This document shows positions 7,745 to 16,588 of a DNA stretch of 64,000 nt, in pieces (the first letter of the stretch is position 1; each line of letters opens with the position of its first letter). The position numbers and the translations under genes are program-made. The notes beneath the pieces are model-generated. The model was not told the DNA's origin, did not search any database, and saw only the letters and a list, made by a program, of their open reading frames with translations. This stretch comes from Bdellovibrio sp. 22V (GTDB lineage: Bacteria > Bdellovibrionota > Bdellovibrionia > Bdellovibrionales > Bdellovibrionaceae): positions 3,410,001 through 3,474,000 of the forward strand of contig NZ_CP125854.1 of the NCBI RefSeq assembly GCF_030169785.1, read 5' to 3'.

Positions 7745-9133
7745 ATGAAGTTAAAAATCGGAAACTCATTTTTCTCACGTTCCAGGACAATTCTAGTTGC
7801 TGCTGCCTTTTTATCACTTGCGGCTTGTGGCGACGACCTACGACTTCCCGATGATCCAACAAATGAACAAGTGGCGGAAAGCCCTTCGACGTCTCCTGAT
7901 AAACCCGCGACGGAGACGCCCAGTGTAGAGGATGCTGAGAAAGCAGCTATTCTCAGTAAATATGACTACGTCGATCCGAACCATATCGTTCCGACGAAAT
8001 CTCTGACCGATGCGATTCTTTACTATCATCACAACAAAGCAAAAATTGATAATCCCAATTATCTTTCAATTATCAACTTTGCGCAGAGTTCAAAAGAAAA
8101 GCGTTTCTATATCATTGATATGAAATCAGGAAGCGTTTGGGCGATTCACACGTCGCACGGAAAAGGTTCGGACTCTAATCATGATGGTTATGCGGAAAAG
8201 TTTAGTAACGTTTCTGGTTCGAACGCGAGTTCGCTGGGATATTACTTAACAGCGGAAACCTACAATGGAAGCAACGGCTACTCATTGCGCTTGGACGGCT
8301 TGTCTTCGACGAATTCACGGGCGAGATCTCGCGCGATCGTTATTCACGGTGCGAGCTATGTTCAAGAGTCGAACGTGATTCAAGGCCGAAGCTGGGGATG
8401 CCCAGCAGTTGCAACGGATATTCGCACGAAAGTTATCAACATGCTTAAAGGCGGAAGTTTGATCTACGCCGTTGTGGATAAAGGCGGTACAGGGCCTATT
8501 ACTGTGCCAGCGCCGACGCCAAGCCCGACACCGACAAATCCTCCGACCTCGGGAGCGTATCAGATGTATTCATTAGCTTGGGAAACATCGAGCAAACCTG
8601 AAAGAAAAAATTGGTCGCAGTATTTGATGAAACTCGTTCTTGAAGATTGGAATTCGCTACTGAAGGGAACCAGCGACATCACAAGTTTCTGTCCGACATA
8701 CTACTCTTTGAATAACAACGAGAGAGCCAACGTGTGGGCGCAGCTTTTTGTAGGTATGGCGAGATATGAAAGCAACTACAACCCAACGTCGCGCATGCAT
8801 GAAACGACCATGGGAACAGACTATGTGACGAAGAAACCGGTTTATTCCGAAGGTCTTTTGCAGCTTTCTTATCAAGACATCGGCGGCTACAGCTTTTGTA
8901 AGTTCGATTGGAGCAAAGATAAATATTTAAGCTCTACGGATCCGAAGAAAACGATCTTGGATCCATATATCAACTTGCATTGTGGCGTCGGTATCATGGC
9001 AAAACAAATTGCCAGAAAGGGAGCGATCAAAGTGGGAAGTGGCGCGTACTGGGCCGTTCTTAAAACTTCAAGCAGCTCCAATAAGATTTCTTCGATCACT
9101 TCGATGGTGAAGTCTTTGCCGATTTGTAAATAA
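7745..9133 (+). CDS. lipoprotein with YkuD_2 L,D-transpeptidase and lysozyme-like domains
   Basis: Start ATG 7745 follows a strong TTAGGAGGAATA site. The 462-residue product has a lipoprotein signal ending LAAC, then a Thr/Pro/Ser-rich linker. Residues about 75-260 form a YkuD_2-type L,D-transpeptidase domain: H201 in IVIHGASYV and C219 in GRSWGCPAV, the catalytic His and Cys. A Pro/Thr hinge (about 258-275) leads to a C-terminal domain with GMARYESNYNP (E342) and SEGLLQLSYQD. These resemble the catalytic Glu and following motif of lysozyme-like lytic transglycosylases. It would act on peptidoglycan from the outer membrane's inner face, or on prey wall if the host is a predator. The downstream gene starts 62 bases later inside a hairpin. 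Confidence 0.85.
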   Translation: MKLKIGNSFFSRSRTILVAAAFLSLAACGDDLRLPDDPTNEQVAESPSTSPDKPATETPSVEDAEKAAILSKYDYVDPNHIVPTKSLTDAILYYHHNKAKIDNPNYLSIINFAQSSKEKRFYIIDMKSGSVWAIHTSHGKGSDSNHDGYAEKFSNVSGSNASSLGYYLTAETYNGSNGYSLRLDGLSSTNSRARSRAIVIHGASYVQESNVIQGRSWGCPAVATDIRTKVINMLKGGSLIYAVVDKGGTGPITVPAPTPSPTPTNPPTSGAYQMYSLAWETSSKPERKNWSQYLMKLVLEDWNSLLKGTSDITSFCPTYYSLNNNERANVWAQLFVGMARYESNYNPTSRMHETTMGTDYVTKKPVYSEGLLQLSYQDIGGYSFCKFDWSKDKYLSSTDPKKTILDPYINLHCGVGIMAKQIARKGAIKVGSGAYWAVLKTSSSSNKISSITSMVKSLPICK

Positions 9134-9143
9134 TCGTGTTTGC

Positions 9144-9202
9144 CCCCTCAGAAACTTAGATGACTTTCTGTTTAATGCCATCTAGCCTAAGTTCATGAGG
9201 GG
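9144..9202 (+). terminator. terminator-like hairpin overlapping the next start codon
   Basis: CCCCTCAGAAACTTAG (9144-9159) and CTAAGTTCATGAGGGG (9187-9202) pair at 14 of 16 positions and are followed by a T-rich stretch (TTCTTTTTATTATTATTTC). This looks like the rho-independent terminator of the 7745 gene. The right arm contains the ATG (9195) of the next gene, so the same structure may attenuate or hide that start. Confidence 0.65.
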
Positions 9203-10139
9203 ATTCTTTTTATTATTATTTCTAACATCTTACGCCAGTCTTGTTTGGTCCCCTCTGGCTTATTCGCAGACGACAAAGAAATCTCCCGAATCCTTGGAAG
9301 AAGAAGACGAAGACTACGTTTCTTCCAGCGAAATTTATTTGGAAGAAACAAGAAAGACCGTCTCTGCGCGTGTTTTTCGTTTGGCTGACAAAATCGACTC
9401 CCTTTTTGGTGACAGACGTTACGACGATAGAAGAAACAAAAGTACTTTACGTGTCGGGGAAAGATTCTTTTATAAAGATGGCACGACCGGAGCCGAAAAC
9501 CCTGAAGTAACACTCAACCTGTACTTGCCTAATTTGCAAAAGATTATGGATCGTTTCAAATCTTCCATCGCGGAAACGATTGAATCCGGAGATGCGCAAA
9601 GTATAGAACCCGGCGCTTACAATAGGGAAAGTCCTTGGGACTTGAATACGGAAAGTGGACTTGTTGTCGCGAATCCTTTGAACTATTACGGCCGTCTTCG
9701 TCTAAGACGTGATTTTCTGATCGAAAAAACCAACAACTCTTTTTACGTGCAAGTTGGCTGGTCAAAGTCCAATGAATGGGAACAGCAAATGGCTATAACG
9801 ACGGACTACGCGATCAACCGCGACTTGCTTTTCCGTTTTTTGAATCAAGAAGACTGGTCAATGACCAACGAAACTTTAGGGACAACACACGGGCCCTCTT
9901 TGCTTCAACAAATTTCGGAAGTCAGCGCGATCTCGTATGATCTTCGCTATATTACGGCGATCGAGAACGACGCGATTTATTCAAAGCGGGCTTTTCTGGG
10001 TGCCACTTACCGCCGTCAGTTAGATATGAAGTGGATTTTTATCGAAATAAATCCCGAGTTGGCTTGGGAGCGTGAAACGAATTTTAAACCTTTGTATAAT
10101 TTCTTTTTCAAGGTTGAATTCTTTTTTGGCCATATCTAA
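9195..10139 (+). CDS. exported protein, probably outer-membrane associated
   Basis: The 314-residue protein opens with a signal peptide (MRGFFLLLFLTSYASLVWSP, cleavage likely after LAYSQ). An acidic segment follows (SLEEEDEDYVSSSE). The second half (about 150-314) is rich in alternating aromatic/charged strands such as YYGRLRLRRDFLI, FYVQVGWSKS and FFFKVEFFFGHI. The last residue but one is not aromatic, so a beta-barrel ending is not canonical, yet strand patterning favours an outer-membrane or periplasmic beta protein. I recognise no family. The ATG lies within the right arm of the hairpin at 9144-9202 and has no obvious ribosome site. The stop overlaps the convergent 10136 gene by four bases. 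Confidence 0.75.
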   Translation: MRGFFLLLFLTSYASLVWSPLAYSQTTKKSPESLEEEDEDYVSSSEIYLEETRKTVSARVFRLADKIDSLFGDRRYDDRRNKSTLRVGERFFYKDGTTGAENPEVTLNLYLPNLQKIMDRFKSSIAETIESGDAQSIEPGAYNRESPWDLNTESGLVVANPLNYYGRLRLRRDFLIEKTNNSFYVQVGWSKSNEWEQQMAITTDYAINRDLLFRFLNQEDWSMTNETLGTTHGPSLLQQISEVSAISYDLRYITAIENDAIYSKRAFLGATYRRQLDMKWIFIEINPELAWERETNFKPLYNFFFKVEFFFGHI

Positions 10140-10897
10140 GGAAGCCTTTGCGAGATTCCTTTTTTCTTTAACAGGCTATTCCAGGAGCCGTCTTTCACGA
10201 CAGAGTCGATGATTCTATTGACCTCCGCCACTGAGATGGGACTGCCTTTTTGTTTAACCAGAACCCCAAGACGATAAATTTGATCGAAATCTTTTGAAAC
10301 TAAGAGTCGTTCTTTTACGTCGGGATTTTCCTGAAGATAAAGATCCAGATACTCTTTGGAAACAATTGCCAGCTCTGCGCGTTTATTCAGTACGGACAAA
10401 ATGTTGCCATCATGCGTGCTCGTCAGTTCAATGTTGAAATTTTTAAGAGCTTTAGGTGCTGTCGACAGGCCGACAAACTCATAATGGTATCCCTGAATGC
10501 CTTTGATTGTTTTTCCCTCTAAAGACTTGAAGTAGCTCTGATCTTTACCCTTTTCCTTAAGAGTGATGAAAACCTCGCCGCCCTCGTGGAAAATCTTGGA
10601 CGACTCGATAAGTTCGCGGCTCCAGCCCCAAGTGGAACTTTCGAAAGGAATGATCTGGAATCTTCCGTCTTTCATGTCGCTATAACGTCGAGTTGGAGAA
10701 GTCAGAACAAACGTAAAAGCATACTTCGTCTGTTTTTGATTTAAGAGTTCGATAAAGTCTAAAGTCAGGCCTTGGACATGGCCGTTTTTTCTCATAATAT
10801 AGGGAGGAAATTCATAGCCGCCGACAAGCACCGGGATGGGTTTTGCAAGTGCGGACAGACTGATAAAGAAAAAAACAATAGCGAACTTCACATTCAT
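10136..10897 (-). CDS. periplasmic solute-binding protein (SBP_bac_3 type)
   Basis: The 253-residue protein starts at ATG 10897, with an in-frame GTG directly before it. A short signal peptide (MNVKFAIVFFFISLSALAKP) leads into a family-3 solute-binding domain: VLVGGYEFPPYIMRKNGHVQ, GLTLDFIELLNQ, and a C-terminal SVAEVNRIIDSVVKDGSWNS helix. These proteins usually capture amino acids or similar compounds for an ABC transporter, but no permease or ATPase gene is adjacent. It is therefore an orphan binding protein or a sensory ligand-binding protein. The ligand cannot be predicted. It is convergent with the 9195 gene. Confidence 0.8.
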   Translation of the reverse strand: MNVKFAIVFFFISLSALAKPIPVLVGGYEFPPYIMRKNGHVQGLTLDFIELLNQKQTKYAFTFVLTSPTRRYSDMKDGRFQIIPFESSTWGWSRELIESSKIFHEGGEVFITLKEKGKDQSYFKSLEGKTIKGIQGYHYEFVGLSTAPKALKNFNIELTSTHDGNILSVLNKRAELAIVSKEYLDLYLQENPDVKERLLVSKDFDQIYRLGVLVKQKGSPISVAEVNRIIDSVVKDGSWNSLLKKKGISQRLP

Positions 10898-10952
10898 CAC
10901 GTTAGCACTCTCTTAAAGAGGGTCAATGCAATTAACTGAAGTGGGAACATTT

Positions 10953-11225
10953 ATGAAAATTAGAGCCAGCCATATTCTTGTCCAACATCAGTACGAGGCC
11001 GAAGATATTCTGCGTGCATTAAAGGATGGGAAAAGTTTCGAGGAACTAGCTCGTCAATTTTCAAAATGCCCCTCTTCCAAGGCGGGTGGAGATCTGGGAG
11101 TTTTCTCAGAGGGACGCATGGATGAAACTTTCGAAGAGGCTGCGTTTGCCTTGAAAGTTGGAGAGATTACAAGCAAACCCGTTCGAACAAAGTTTGGCTA
11201 TCACCTTATCAAAAGAACGGTCTAG
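10953..11225 (+). CDS. parvulin-type peptidyl-prolyl isomerase
   Basis: The 90-residue protein is a single rotamase domain (PpiC class). It starts MKIRASHILVQHQYEAEDIL, with FEELARQFSKCPSSKAGGDL, then LGVFSEGRMDETFEEAAFAL and a closing TKFGYHLIKRT. These are the conserved parvulin strands and loops, including the two His positions and the GDLG turn. It catalyses cis-trans isomerisation of peptidyl-prolyl bonds. Without a signal peptide it should be cytosolic, like E. coli PpiC (93 residues). I chose ATG 10953 because family members begin there; an in-frame ATG at 10926 with a fair AGAGGG site is the alternative and would add nine residues. Confidence 0.93.
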   Translation: MKIRASHILVQHQYEAEDILRALKDGKSFEELARQFSKCPSSKAGGDLGVFSEGRMDETFEEAAFALKVGEITSKPVRTKFGYHLIKRTV

Positions 11226-11273
11226 GCTGGATTTGAACAAGAAATTTTGTTCTCCGTAGATTTTCCGGTCAAG

Positions 11274-11295
11274 ATTTGAAAAACTGTTTTCAAAT
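11274..11295 (+). repeat. perfect 9-bp stem hairpin before the 11309 gene
   Basis: ATTTGAAAA (11274-11282) pairs with TTTTCAAAT (11287-11295) over a four-base loop, ending four bases before the CCGGAGGG ribosome site. A smaller inverted repeat GAACAA/TTGTTC lies at 11235-11252. Either could end the ppiase message or modulate translation of the next gene; no T tract follows. Confidence 0.5.
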
Positions 11296-11308
11296 TTCCG
11301 GAGGGTGA

Positions 11309-12118
11309 ATGAGTTTACGTCTATTAGTTGCTGGCGTTGTGGCGATGACGGGTATTTCTGCGTTCGCAGAAGAAGCTGTGAAGGATAATTCTTTTCTTAT
11401 TGAAGAAGCTTATAATCAAGAACCCGGCGTGGTTCAGTTTATTCAAGCTTATCAGTATCTCGATCCTGCACACGAATGGAACTATAGCTTTACCAGCGAA
11501 ATTCCCATCAAAGACGAAATGAATCAGTTCTCTTTCGTTATCCCAGTAATGAAACAAAACGGAGCAGCCGGCGAAGACGATCAAACGCAAATCGGCGATA
11601 TTCTTTTGAACTACAGATATCAACTGATGAACACAGACCTAGTCGCGATCGCACCCAGACTTTCGGTTATTGTTCCTACAGGCGACTACAAAAAAGGATT
11701 CGGCAACGGTGTTGCTGGTTTGCAGTTCAATCAAGCCGTTTCGTTGACGTTGAATGATAAATGGACGAATCACTGGAACGCTGGATTTACATTCACGCCA
11801 GACGCGAAAAACGCGGACGGCGATACGGCGACTCTTTTCGGTTATAACTTTGGTACGAGTGTCGTTTATAACGTGACTCCAAAGACAAATCTTCTTTGTG
11901 AATTTGCGTTCAACAGCAATGAAACCGTCGTGGCTCAAGATACAAAAGCGGCAGAGTCTACTTATTACGTTGTTCCAGGTATCCGCACTGCGTTTCAAGC
12001 GGGTCAAGAAACAGAAATCGTTCCGGGCATCGCAGCTTTATTGGGTTTAGGGCCGTCGGCCGAGAGCCATGAACGTGGTGTTCTCTTGTATCTTTCTATT
12101 GAATCAAAACTTTGGTAG
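11309..12118 (+). CDS. outer-membrane beta-barrel protein (transporter-like)
   Basis: The start follows a strong CCGGAGGGTGA site. The 269-residue product has a signal peptide (MSLRLLVAGVVAMTGISAFA) and then repeated amphipathic strands: WNYSFTSEIPIK, FSFVIPVMKQ, IGDILLNYRYQL, APRLSVIVPTGDYKKGFGNG, WNAGFTFTPDAK. It ends in LYLSIESKLW, a C-terminal aromatic residue as expected for Bam-dependent barrels. The 'IGDILLNYRYQL ... PRLSVIVPTGDY..GFGNG' pattern is typical of the phenol-degradation meta-pathway (SphA-like) outer-membrane protein family, whose members are putative substrate channels. The cargo is unknown. The chemoreceptor gene follows after only nine bases, so the two may be co-transcribed. 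Confidence 0.82.
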   Translation: MSLRLLVAGVVAMTGISAFAEEAVKDNSFLIEEAYNQEPGVVQFIQAYQYLDPAHEWNYSFTSEIPIKDEMNQFSFVIPVMKQNGAAGEDDQTQIGDILLNYRYQLMNTDLVAIAPRLSVIVPTGDYKKGFGNGVAGLQFNQAVSLTLNDKWTNHWNAGFTFTPDAKNADGDTATLFGYNFGTSVVYNVTPKTNLLCEFAFNSNETVVAQDTKAAESTYYVVPGIRTAFQAGQETEIVPGIAALLGLGPSAESHERGVLLYLSIESKLW

Positions 12119-12127
12119 TTGGTGCCT

Positions 12128-13549
12128 ATGGGTTTGACGCTTAAAAAACAGTTGTGGTTTTTGTGCGGCGGTTTTCTTTTAGTGCTGGGGGGAGTTTCGG
12201 TTCTCTCCTACGTCAACTCGACCCGGTTGATGGGGCAGTTTGACAATGTTGCCGACGTTCAGCTTCCTGCCGTTCGTAATATGACTTTAGCGGATATGAT
12301 GCACGATGGACTGCGCTCAGTGGTTCTGGCTTCTCTTCTTGCTTCTGAAAGCAATAATGCGGAGGAGCTGGCTGAAATTAAAAAAGAGACGGCACAGAAA
12401 TCAGAAGATTTCAGAAAGTATCTGACGAATCTCGAAAATCTGCCAATGAACGAAGAGACAAAGAAGGCCATCGCGGATACTAAACCGCAAATGGCGGCCT
12501 ACATTGCCCTTACGGAAAAGATTGTGGATATCTCTGCAAGTCAAGGCTACAGAGTGGCCTTAGAGGAGCTTCCTCGTTTTAATGAAAGCTTCAAAATCCT
12601 TGAAGGGAAAATGGAAACATTAGGAGAGTTGATTGAGGCCGACGCCAATACGGCTCACGAATCCGGGGGGATGTTCCGTACAATCAATCTTGTGATATCT
12701 CTTGTCGGTGGACTTTTCTGTTTGATCGGTGGAGCATGGCTCACGACGACTTTGGTTTCTCGGATGTCGGGTTTCGCCCAAAAAATTGACGGTACCGGAA
12801 ACTCCTTGGAAGAAACCAGCTCTCATCTAAATAAAGCCAGCCAGGACTTGGCGAATGGCGCAACTCAGTCAGCGGCTTCACTTGAAGAGACCGTGGCATC
12901 TCTCGAAGAACTTTCCAGTATGGTGAAGTTGAATTCTGAAAACGCAAAATCCGCATCGATGTTGTCGCAACAAAGCTTTCTCGCTTCGAAAGAGGGCGCA
13001 AAATCTTTGGATAAACTCATTCAGTCGATGGATGCGTTAAAGAATTCTGCAGCGAAGATTGAAGAAATCAGTCAGGTGATCGACGACATTGCATTTCAAA
13101 CAAATCTTCTCGCCTTAAATGCCTCAGTGGAAGCGGCCCGTGCCGGAGAGATGGGAAAAGGATTTGCGGTGGTTGCGGATGCTGTCCGCAGTCTTGCGCA
13201 AAGAAGTGCGGATTCGGCGAAAGACATCTCTAAGATGATCCAAGAAAGCGTTATGCGTATTCATGAAGGCAGCGAAGCGGCCCATCAAAGCGGCGACCTT
13301 ATGAATAAGTTTTTGGTTTCCGCCGAAAAAGTACTCGACATCAACAATCAGATTGCGGGTGCAAGCCACGAGCAAGCGCGTGGAATCACGCTGATCAGTG
13401 AGGCGATGAATAAGCTGGATCAGTCGTCGCAAAAAAATGCGCAAGTTGCACAAGAAGTGGCGCAAACAAGCGATACCATGTCGCGCCTTTCAAATGGAAT
13501 GCAAAACCTTGTTACTGAACTCCAGGTCTTGGTCGGTCGTCAGGCTTGA
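12128..13549 (+). CDS. methyl-accepting chemotaxis protein
   Basis: The 473-residue receptor has two membrane helices (about 9-28 and 185-208) bounding a periplasmic four-helix-bundle sensor of about 155 residues. A long cytoplasmic coiled coil follows. The signalling hairpin tip is canonical: [20 protein letters not shown] then [20 protein letters not shown] (about 320-360), the region that contacts CheW and CheA. Several Glu/Gln-rich heptads are candidate methylation sites. A HAMP domain is not evident: the segment after the second helix ([19 protein letters not shown]) is short. There is no C-terminal NWETF pentapeptide. I chose ATG 12128; TTG and GTG codons lie just upstream. The 3' end overlaps the convergent 13540 gene by 10 bases. 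Confidence 0.95.
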   Translation: MGLTLKKQLWFLCGGFLLVLGGVSVLSYVNSTRLMGQFDNVADVQLPAVRNMTLADMMHDGLRSVVLASLLASESNNAEELAEIKKETAQKSEDFRKYLTNLENLPMNEETKKAIADTKPQMAAYIALTEKIVDISASQGYRVALEELPRFNESFKILEGKMETLGELIEADANTAHESGGMFRTINLVISLVGGLFCLIGGAWLTTTLVSRMSGFAQKIDGTGNSLEETSSHLNKASQDLANGATQSAASLEETVASLEELSSMVKLNSENAKSASMLSQQSFLASKEGAKSLDKLIQSMDALKNSAAKIEEISQVIDDIAFQTNLLALNASVEAARAGEMGKGFAVVADAVRSLAQRSADSAKDISKMIQESVMRIHEGSEAAHQSGDLMNKFLVSAEKVLDINNQIAGASHEQARGITLISEAMNKLDQSSQKNAQVAQEVAQTSDTMSRLSNGMQNLVTELQVLVGRQA

Positions 13550-14520
13550 CGACCTTTCCAATACTCAATGGCTTGTTCAAGCAGTTGCATATTATAGCGA
13601 AGTCTTTGTTGCTCTTTTTGGAGGAGCGAATGATCTTCTTCCGGATTTTCCCCGACATTGCGTTGTTCAACACGCATTTGCTCTTGGGCTTTTTCACGCA
13701 AAGACAGCCAAAGATTACTTGCTACCGCACGATCGAACTTTTCCTGCGGTTGCATATCATCCGCAAGTTGTCGGCCCGAGTTATCAACCAATCCTCGTGA
13801 TTTAAATTGAATCTTTTCAGAAAAACGAAGACGAGCAATGGCATCAATTTTTTTGATGTATTTCATGGCCTCTTCTAATTTTCCGACATTATCGATGGAT
13901 GTTGAAAGAATGGACTCCTTCAAAAGGACGTCGCGGATAAACATCGTTCGCAACATCAAAAAGGCGTAGGCTGTGTCTTCAAAACGACGACCACCGTCCT
14001 TATAGTTGCTAACGACATAATGCTGGATAATTTCCTGAACGGTGTCCTGGGGGGTGAAACCAGCAATCACTTGCAGAGCCGTCAACTTTGCCAGCTTATA
14101 TGTATTGATCTTTTGGATCTGCTTTTTTGTATAAGCGACCTCATTACCATCATCGTCGACATCCTTTGCGGGCATCGCTTCATCGACTTCTTTAAGCCAC
14201 AGGTACGTGAGCTCAATAAGTTCTTCTGACGTTGCGGCTTCAGCAAACTTTTTTCCAAAGGGCATAAGCTTAAAAGGGACCGGCGCCAACGTATCATGGT
14301 TTTCTTCTTTTAAAAGATTTTCCATAGGAATAAGAAGGGACTGGTCATGCACGCCTTTATTTGTGGTCTGCATTTCATCCATCATCTTTTTCATATTGGC
14401 GTTCATTTGATCCATTTTTCCGGGAACTTGTTTCGTTCCATCAATGGCTTCTTTAACGTCACAGCCTGAAAGCGAGAGCATCAGAACTCCCGCTATAGTG
14501 AATTTCATCATTGATTTCAT
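13540..14520 (-). CDS. predicted lipoprotein, helical
   Basis: The 326-residue protein begins [20 protein letters not shown], a clear lipoprotein signal with lipobox LSGC, preceded by a CCGGAG ribosome site. It continues with a Met/Lys-rich segment ([17 protein letters not shown]) and is otherwise predicted helical, ending in a Gln/Glu-rich stretch ([20 protein letters not shown]). I recognise no family and see no catalytic motif. It follows the chalcone-isomerase-like gene (13-base gap) in the same direction, so the two are probably one transcript and both envelope-directed. Confidence 0.8.
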   Translation of the reverse strand: MKSMMKFTIAGVLMLSLSGCDVKEAIDGTKQVPGKMDQMNANMKKMMDEMQTTNKGVHDQSLLIPMENLLKEENHDTLAPVPFKLMPFGKKFAEAATSEELIELTYLWLKEVDEAMPAKDVDDDGNEVAYTKKQIQKINTYKLAKLTALQVIAGFTPQDTVQEIIQHYVVSNYKDGGRRFEDTAYAFLMLRTMFIRDVLLKESILSTSIDNVGKLEEAMKYIKKIDAIARLRFSEKIQFKSRGLVDNSGRQLADDMQPQEKFDRAVASNLWLSLREKAQEQMRVEQRNVGENPEEDHSLLQKEQQRLRYNMQLLEQAIEYWKGRQA

Positions 14521-14533
14521 TAATAACTCCGGA

Positions 14534-15172
14534 TTAGCGTAGCAAATCGTTCTTTAAGGCGGCGACGCCGTCGTCAGCCGGTGTGCCCAACCAAATAGCG
14601 AAAATATCGTGAGCTAAGCCACGATCGCCTTTGATTTTTGTTTGTTTCCCAGCCGTGTCTTCGTAAATAAGAGTTTCTGATCCGTCAGAATGTTTCTGAA
14701 CAAGAACCGTCAATGATCCGCCGGAAGCAGCATCACCGCCATTTTTTACAGCGTCTAAGAAAGTTTTAATTGTCGTATTTTTTAAGTCCACTTTATTTAC
14801 ACTAAGAGCGTCACGGAAAGATGTTTGCACCTTATCAGCTTCGACGGTTCTTAGAAATGTCATTTGGATGGCCGTGATGCTGCTGTCCTCGAGGGACTTT
14901 AAGGCTTCTTTGTCTTTTTTAATAAAGCGTTCTGGACTGCTCACCAGAACTTGCGCCACGTAAACATTGACCTTGGAGAATAACACTTTCTTCCAACGTA
15001 ATCCTCCGCCGACAGTTCCAAGAGCGGATTTTTCGCTGCCAAGAGTGACCTCCGCTGACTTTGAAATATTCACGCCTTCGATAGAGCGTGCTCCTTTTTC
15101 CAACTTCAACAATGAAGCTTCGGCATGAAGAGTCAGGGCCAAAAGAGGTGCGACGACAAATGCAAATTTCAT
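14534..15172 (-). CDS. exported chalcone isomerase-like protein
   Basis: A signal peptide (MKFAFVVAPLLALTLHAEAS) is followed by a domain of about 190 residues. Its landmarks are GLRWKKVLFSKVNVYVAQVL near 60-80, a central ALSVNKVDLKNTTIKTFLD helix, and HDIFAIWLGTPADDGVAAL near the C-terminus. This is the pattern of the bacterial chalcone-isomerase-like family (relatives of fatty-acid-binding FAPs rather than true flavonoid enzymes). The motif Ser/Ala-I-W-L-G-x-P-x-D at the end is diagnostic. Likely role: binding or transport of a lipid-like ligand in the periplasm; enzyme activity is not expected. The ATG has an AAAAAGGAGA ribosome site. It leads the two-gene unit with the 13540 lipoprotein. 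Confidence 0.82.
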   Translation of the reverse strand: MKFAFVVAPLLALTLHAEASLLKLEKGARSIEGVNISKSAEVTLGSEKSALGTVGGGLRWKKVLFSKVNVYVAQVLVSSPERFIKKDKEALKSLEDSSITAIQMTFLRTVEADKVQTSFRDALSVNKVDLKNTTIKTFLDAVKNGGDAASGGSLTVLVQKHSDGSETLIYEDTAGKQTKIKGDRGLAHDIFAIWLGTPADDGVAALKNDLLR

Positions 15173-15331
15173 AGGGTTCTCCTTTTTGTAAAGAAGCTTT
15201 GATAGGAGATCTGTGGCCGCAAGTCCCTTTAAGAATAGGTAATTTAGATTTCGGTCTTGTCATTCGTTCGCGAACGGCGGTCACGATAAAGTTTTAGGCT
15301 CAGGAAAAGTGTCTTTAAGAACGGAGTGATC

Positions 15332-16588
15332 GTGAAACCCGCAATTTTTACATGGATGCTTCTAGGGTTGATGTCTTTGTCTATTCCGACGAAGGCGCAA
15401 TCGACACAGTGGCCGAGCGCTGATGAATCGGGTACAGAGTCGGCCTCTGTCGTAAACTCTGATTCTGAGGAAAGTATCCTTCCGATTATTCCTGACAAAG
15501 AACTCAAGACAAAAACTATCAGATTACTTCTCAATGAGGCCATGAACTTAAGGCACGAAAAAGAAGACGTGCTTGAGTTCAAGGTGCAGCTTCCGGTGGG
15601 AACTCAGATAGAAATTCCCGAGAACTACGAAATTAGAAATGCGGATTTTCGAAACTCCAGCGGCGGAGTAGAAAGATCTAGCACTGGGTTTATCTATAAC
15701 GTCAAAGTGGTGTCCGTCACAGAACAATATAAATCAGAGTTTCCCGAAAGCAAAATCGCAGAAATCAATCAGACCGAGGGCGGTCTTTATATCTTTGCTT
15801 CTATCGTAGAAAGCATCCAAGGCACGAAAGGCAACTTCGCGCACATTCTTGCGGAGCAACCTTCGCCCGGCTTTCTTAAGTTTTACTCTTCAACGGGACG
15901 GCCTAAGTTTTCATACAAAAAATCTTTGAAGAAACGATTCGGAGCTCATCTTAATAAAGAAATCAATCCCGAATCATTGCCGGAAGCCGAGCGGGAAAAG
16001 TGGCAGAGAATTTATAACGAGCTCAAAAAAGCCGTTGATAGAACGCGACCGACACCGAAGTCTTATTTAATGATGGACAGGGAGAACGCAAAAAAATGGT
16101 CGATTCATTTTGAGCGAAGAGGAATCATCGCCACTCGTGGAGCGTGGACCATTGCGACGCGGGCGACGGCCGTTCGTCATGGCTTTGCCAGTGTTCCTTG
16201 CGCTGAGTTTCAGTCGGAACTTTTACGTCAGGCTTACCAACGCGCGGGCTATCGAGTGACGGATGATTTCAACAAGGCAAAAGGAAATAAGCTGATCTGG
16301 TACAACACGGCCTCTGTTGCGAATTTTTCGCGGGCATTGTATTTGGCGGGATGGGTGCCGTGGAATTCCGCGCTGTTCAAGCCGCCACTTGGTGCGTTCA
16401 TGATGAATGCATCGGGATTGTCGCCGGGCCATACTTATATTTCTGCGGGGGATGACGGTATGCTTATTGTCGACAATGGTTCTCCGCAAGGTCGTGACTT
16501 ACGAAAGTCGACGGAAAGAACCATTTCGATCATGTATCAAACAGGGGTTTTCTTTTTACCGCCGGGAATTACGCCGAGCGCTTGGTAA
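15332..16588 (+). CDS. exported protein with a papain-like Cys/His arrangement
   Basis: I chose GTG 15332, five bases after ACGGAG; another GTG lies at 15326. The 418-residue product has a signal peptide (MKPAIFTWMLLGLMSLSIPT, cleavage near KAQ). The middle third contains an SH3-like segment (VLEFKVQLPVGTQIEIPENY). The C-terminal third has FASVPCAEFQSELLRQAYQR (C290) and SGLSPGHTYISAGDDGML (H367) with IVDNGSP after it. This Cys-helix ... His-strand spacing resembles NlpC/P60 or CHAP cysteine peptidases. Family membership is unproven; peptidoglycan hydrolysis is a reasonable guess. No other homology is recognised. The stop overlaps the convergent exporter gene by 20 bases. Confidence 0.75.
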   Translation: MKPAIFTWMLLGLMSLSIPTKAQSTQWPSADESGTESASVVNSDSEESILPIIPDKELKTKTIRLLLNEAMNLRHEKEDVLEFKVQLPVGTQIEIPENYEIRNADFRNSSGGVERSSTGFIYNVKVVSVTEQYKSEFPESKIAEINQTEGGLYIFASIVESIQGTKGNFAHILAEQPSPGFLKFYSSTGRPKFSYKKSLKKRFGAHLNKEINPESLPEAEREKWQRIYNELKKAVDRTRPTPKSYLMMDRENAKKWSIHFERRGIIATRGAWTIATRATAVRHGFASVPCAEFQSELLRQAYQRAGYRVTDDFNKAKGNKLIWYNTASVANFSRALYLAGWVPWNSALFKPPLGAFMMNASGLSPGHTYISAGDDGMLIVDNGSPQGRDLRKSTERTISIMYQTGVFFLPPGITPSAW

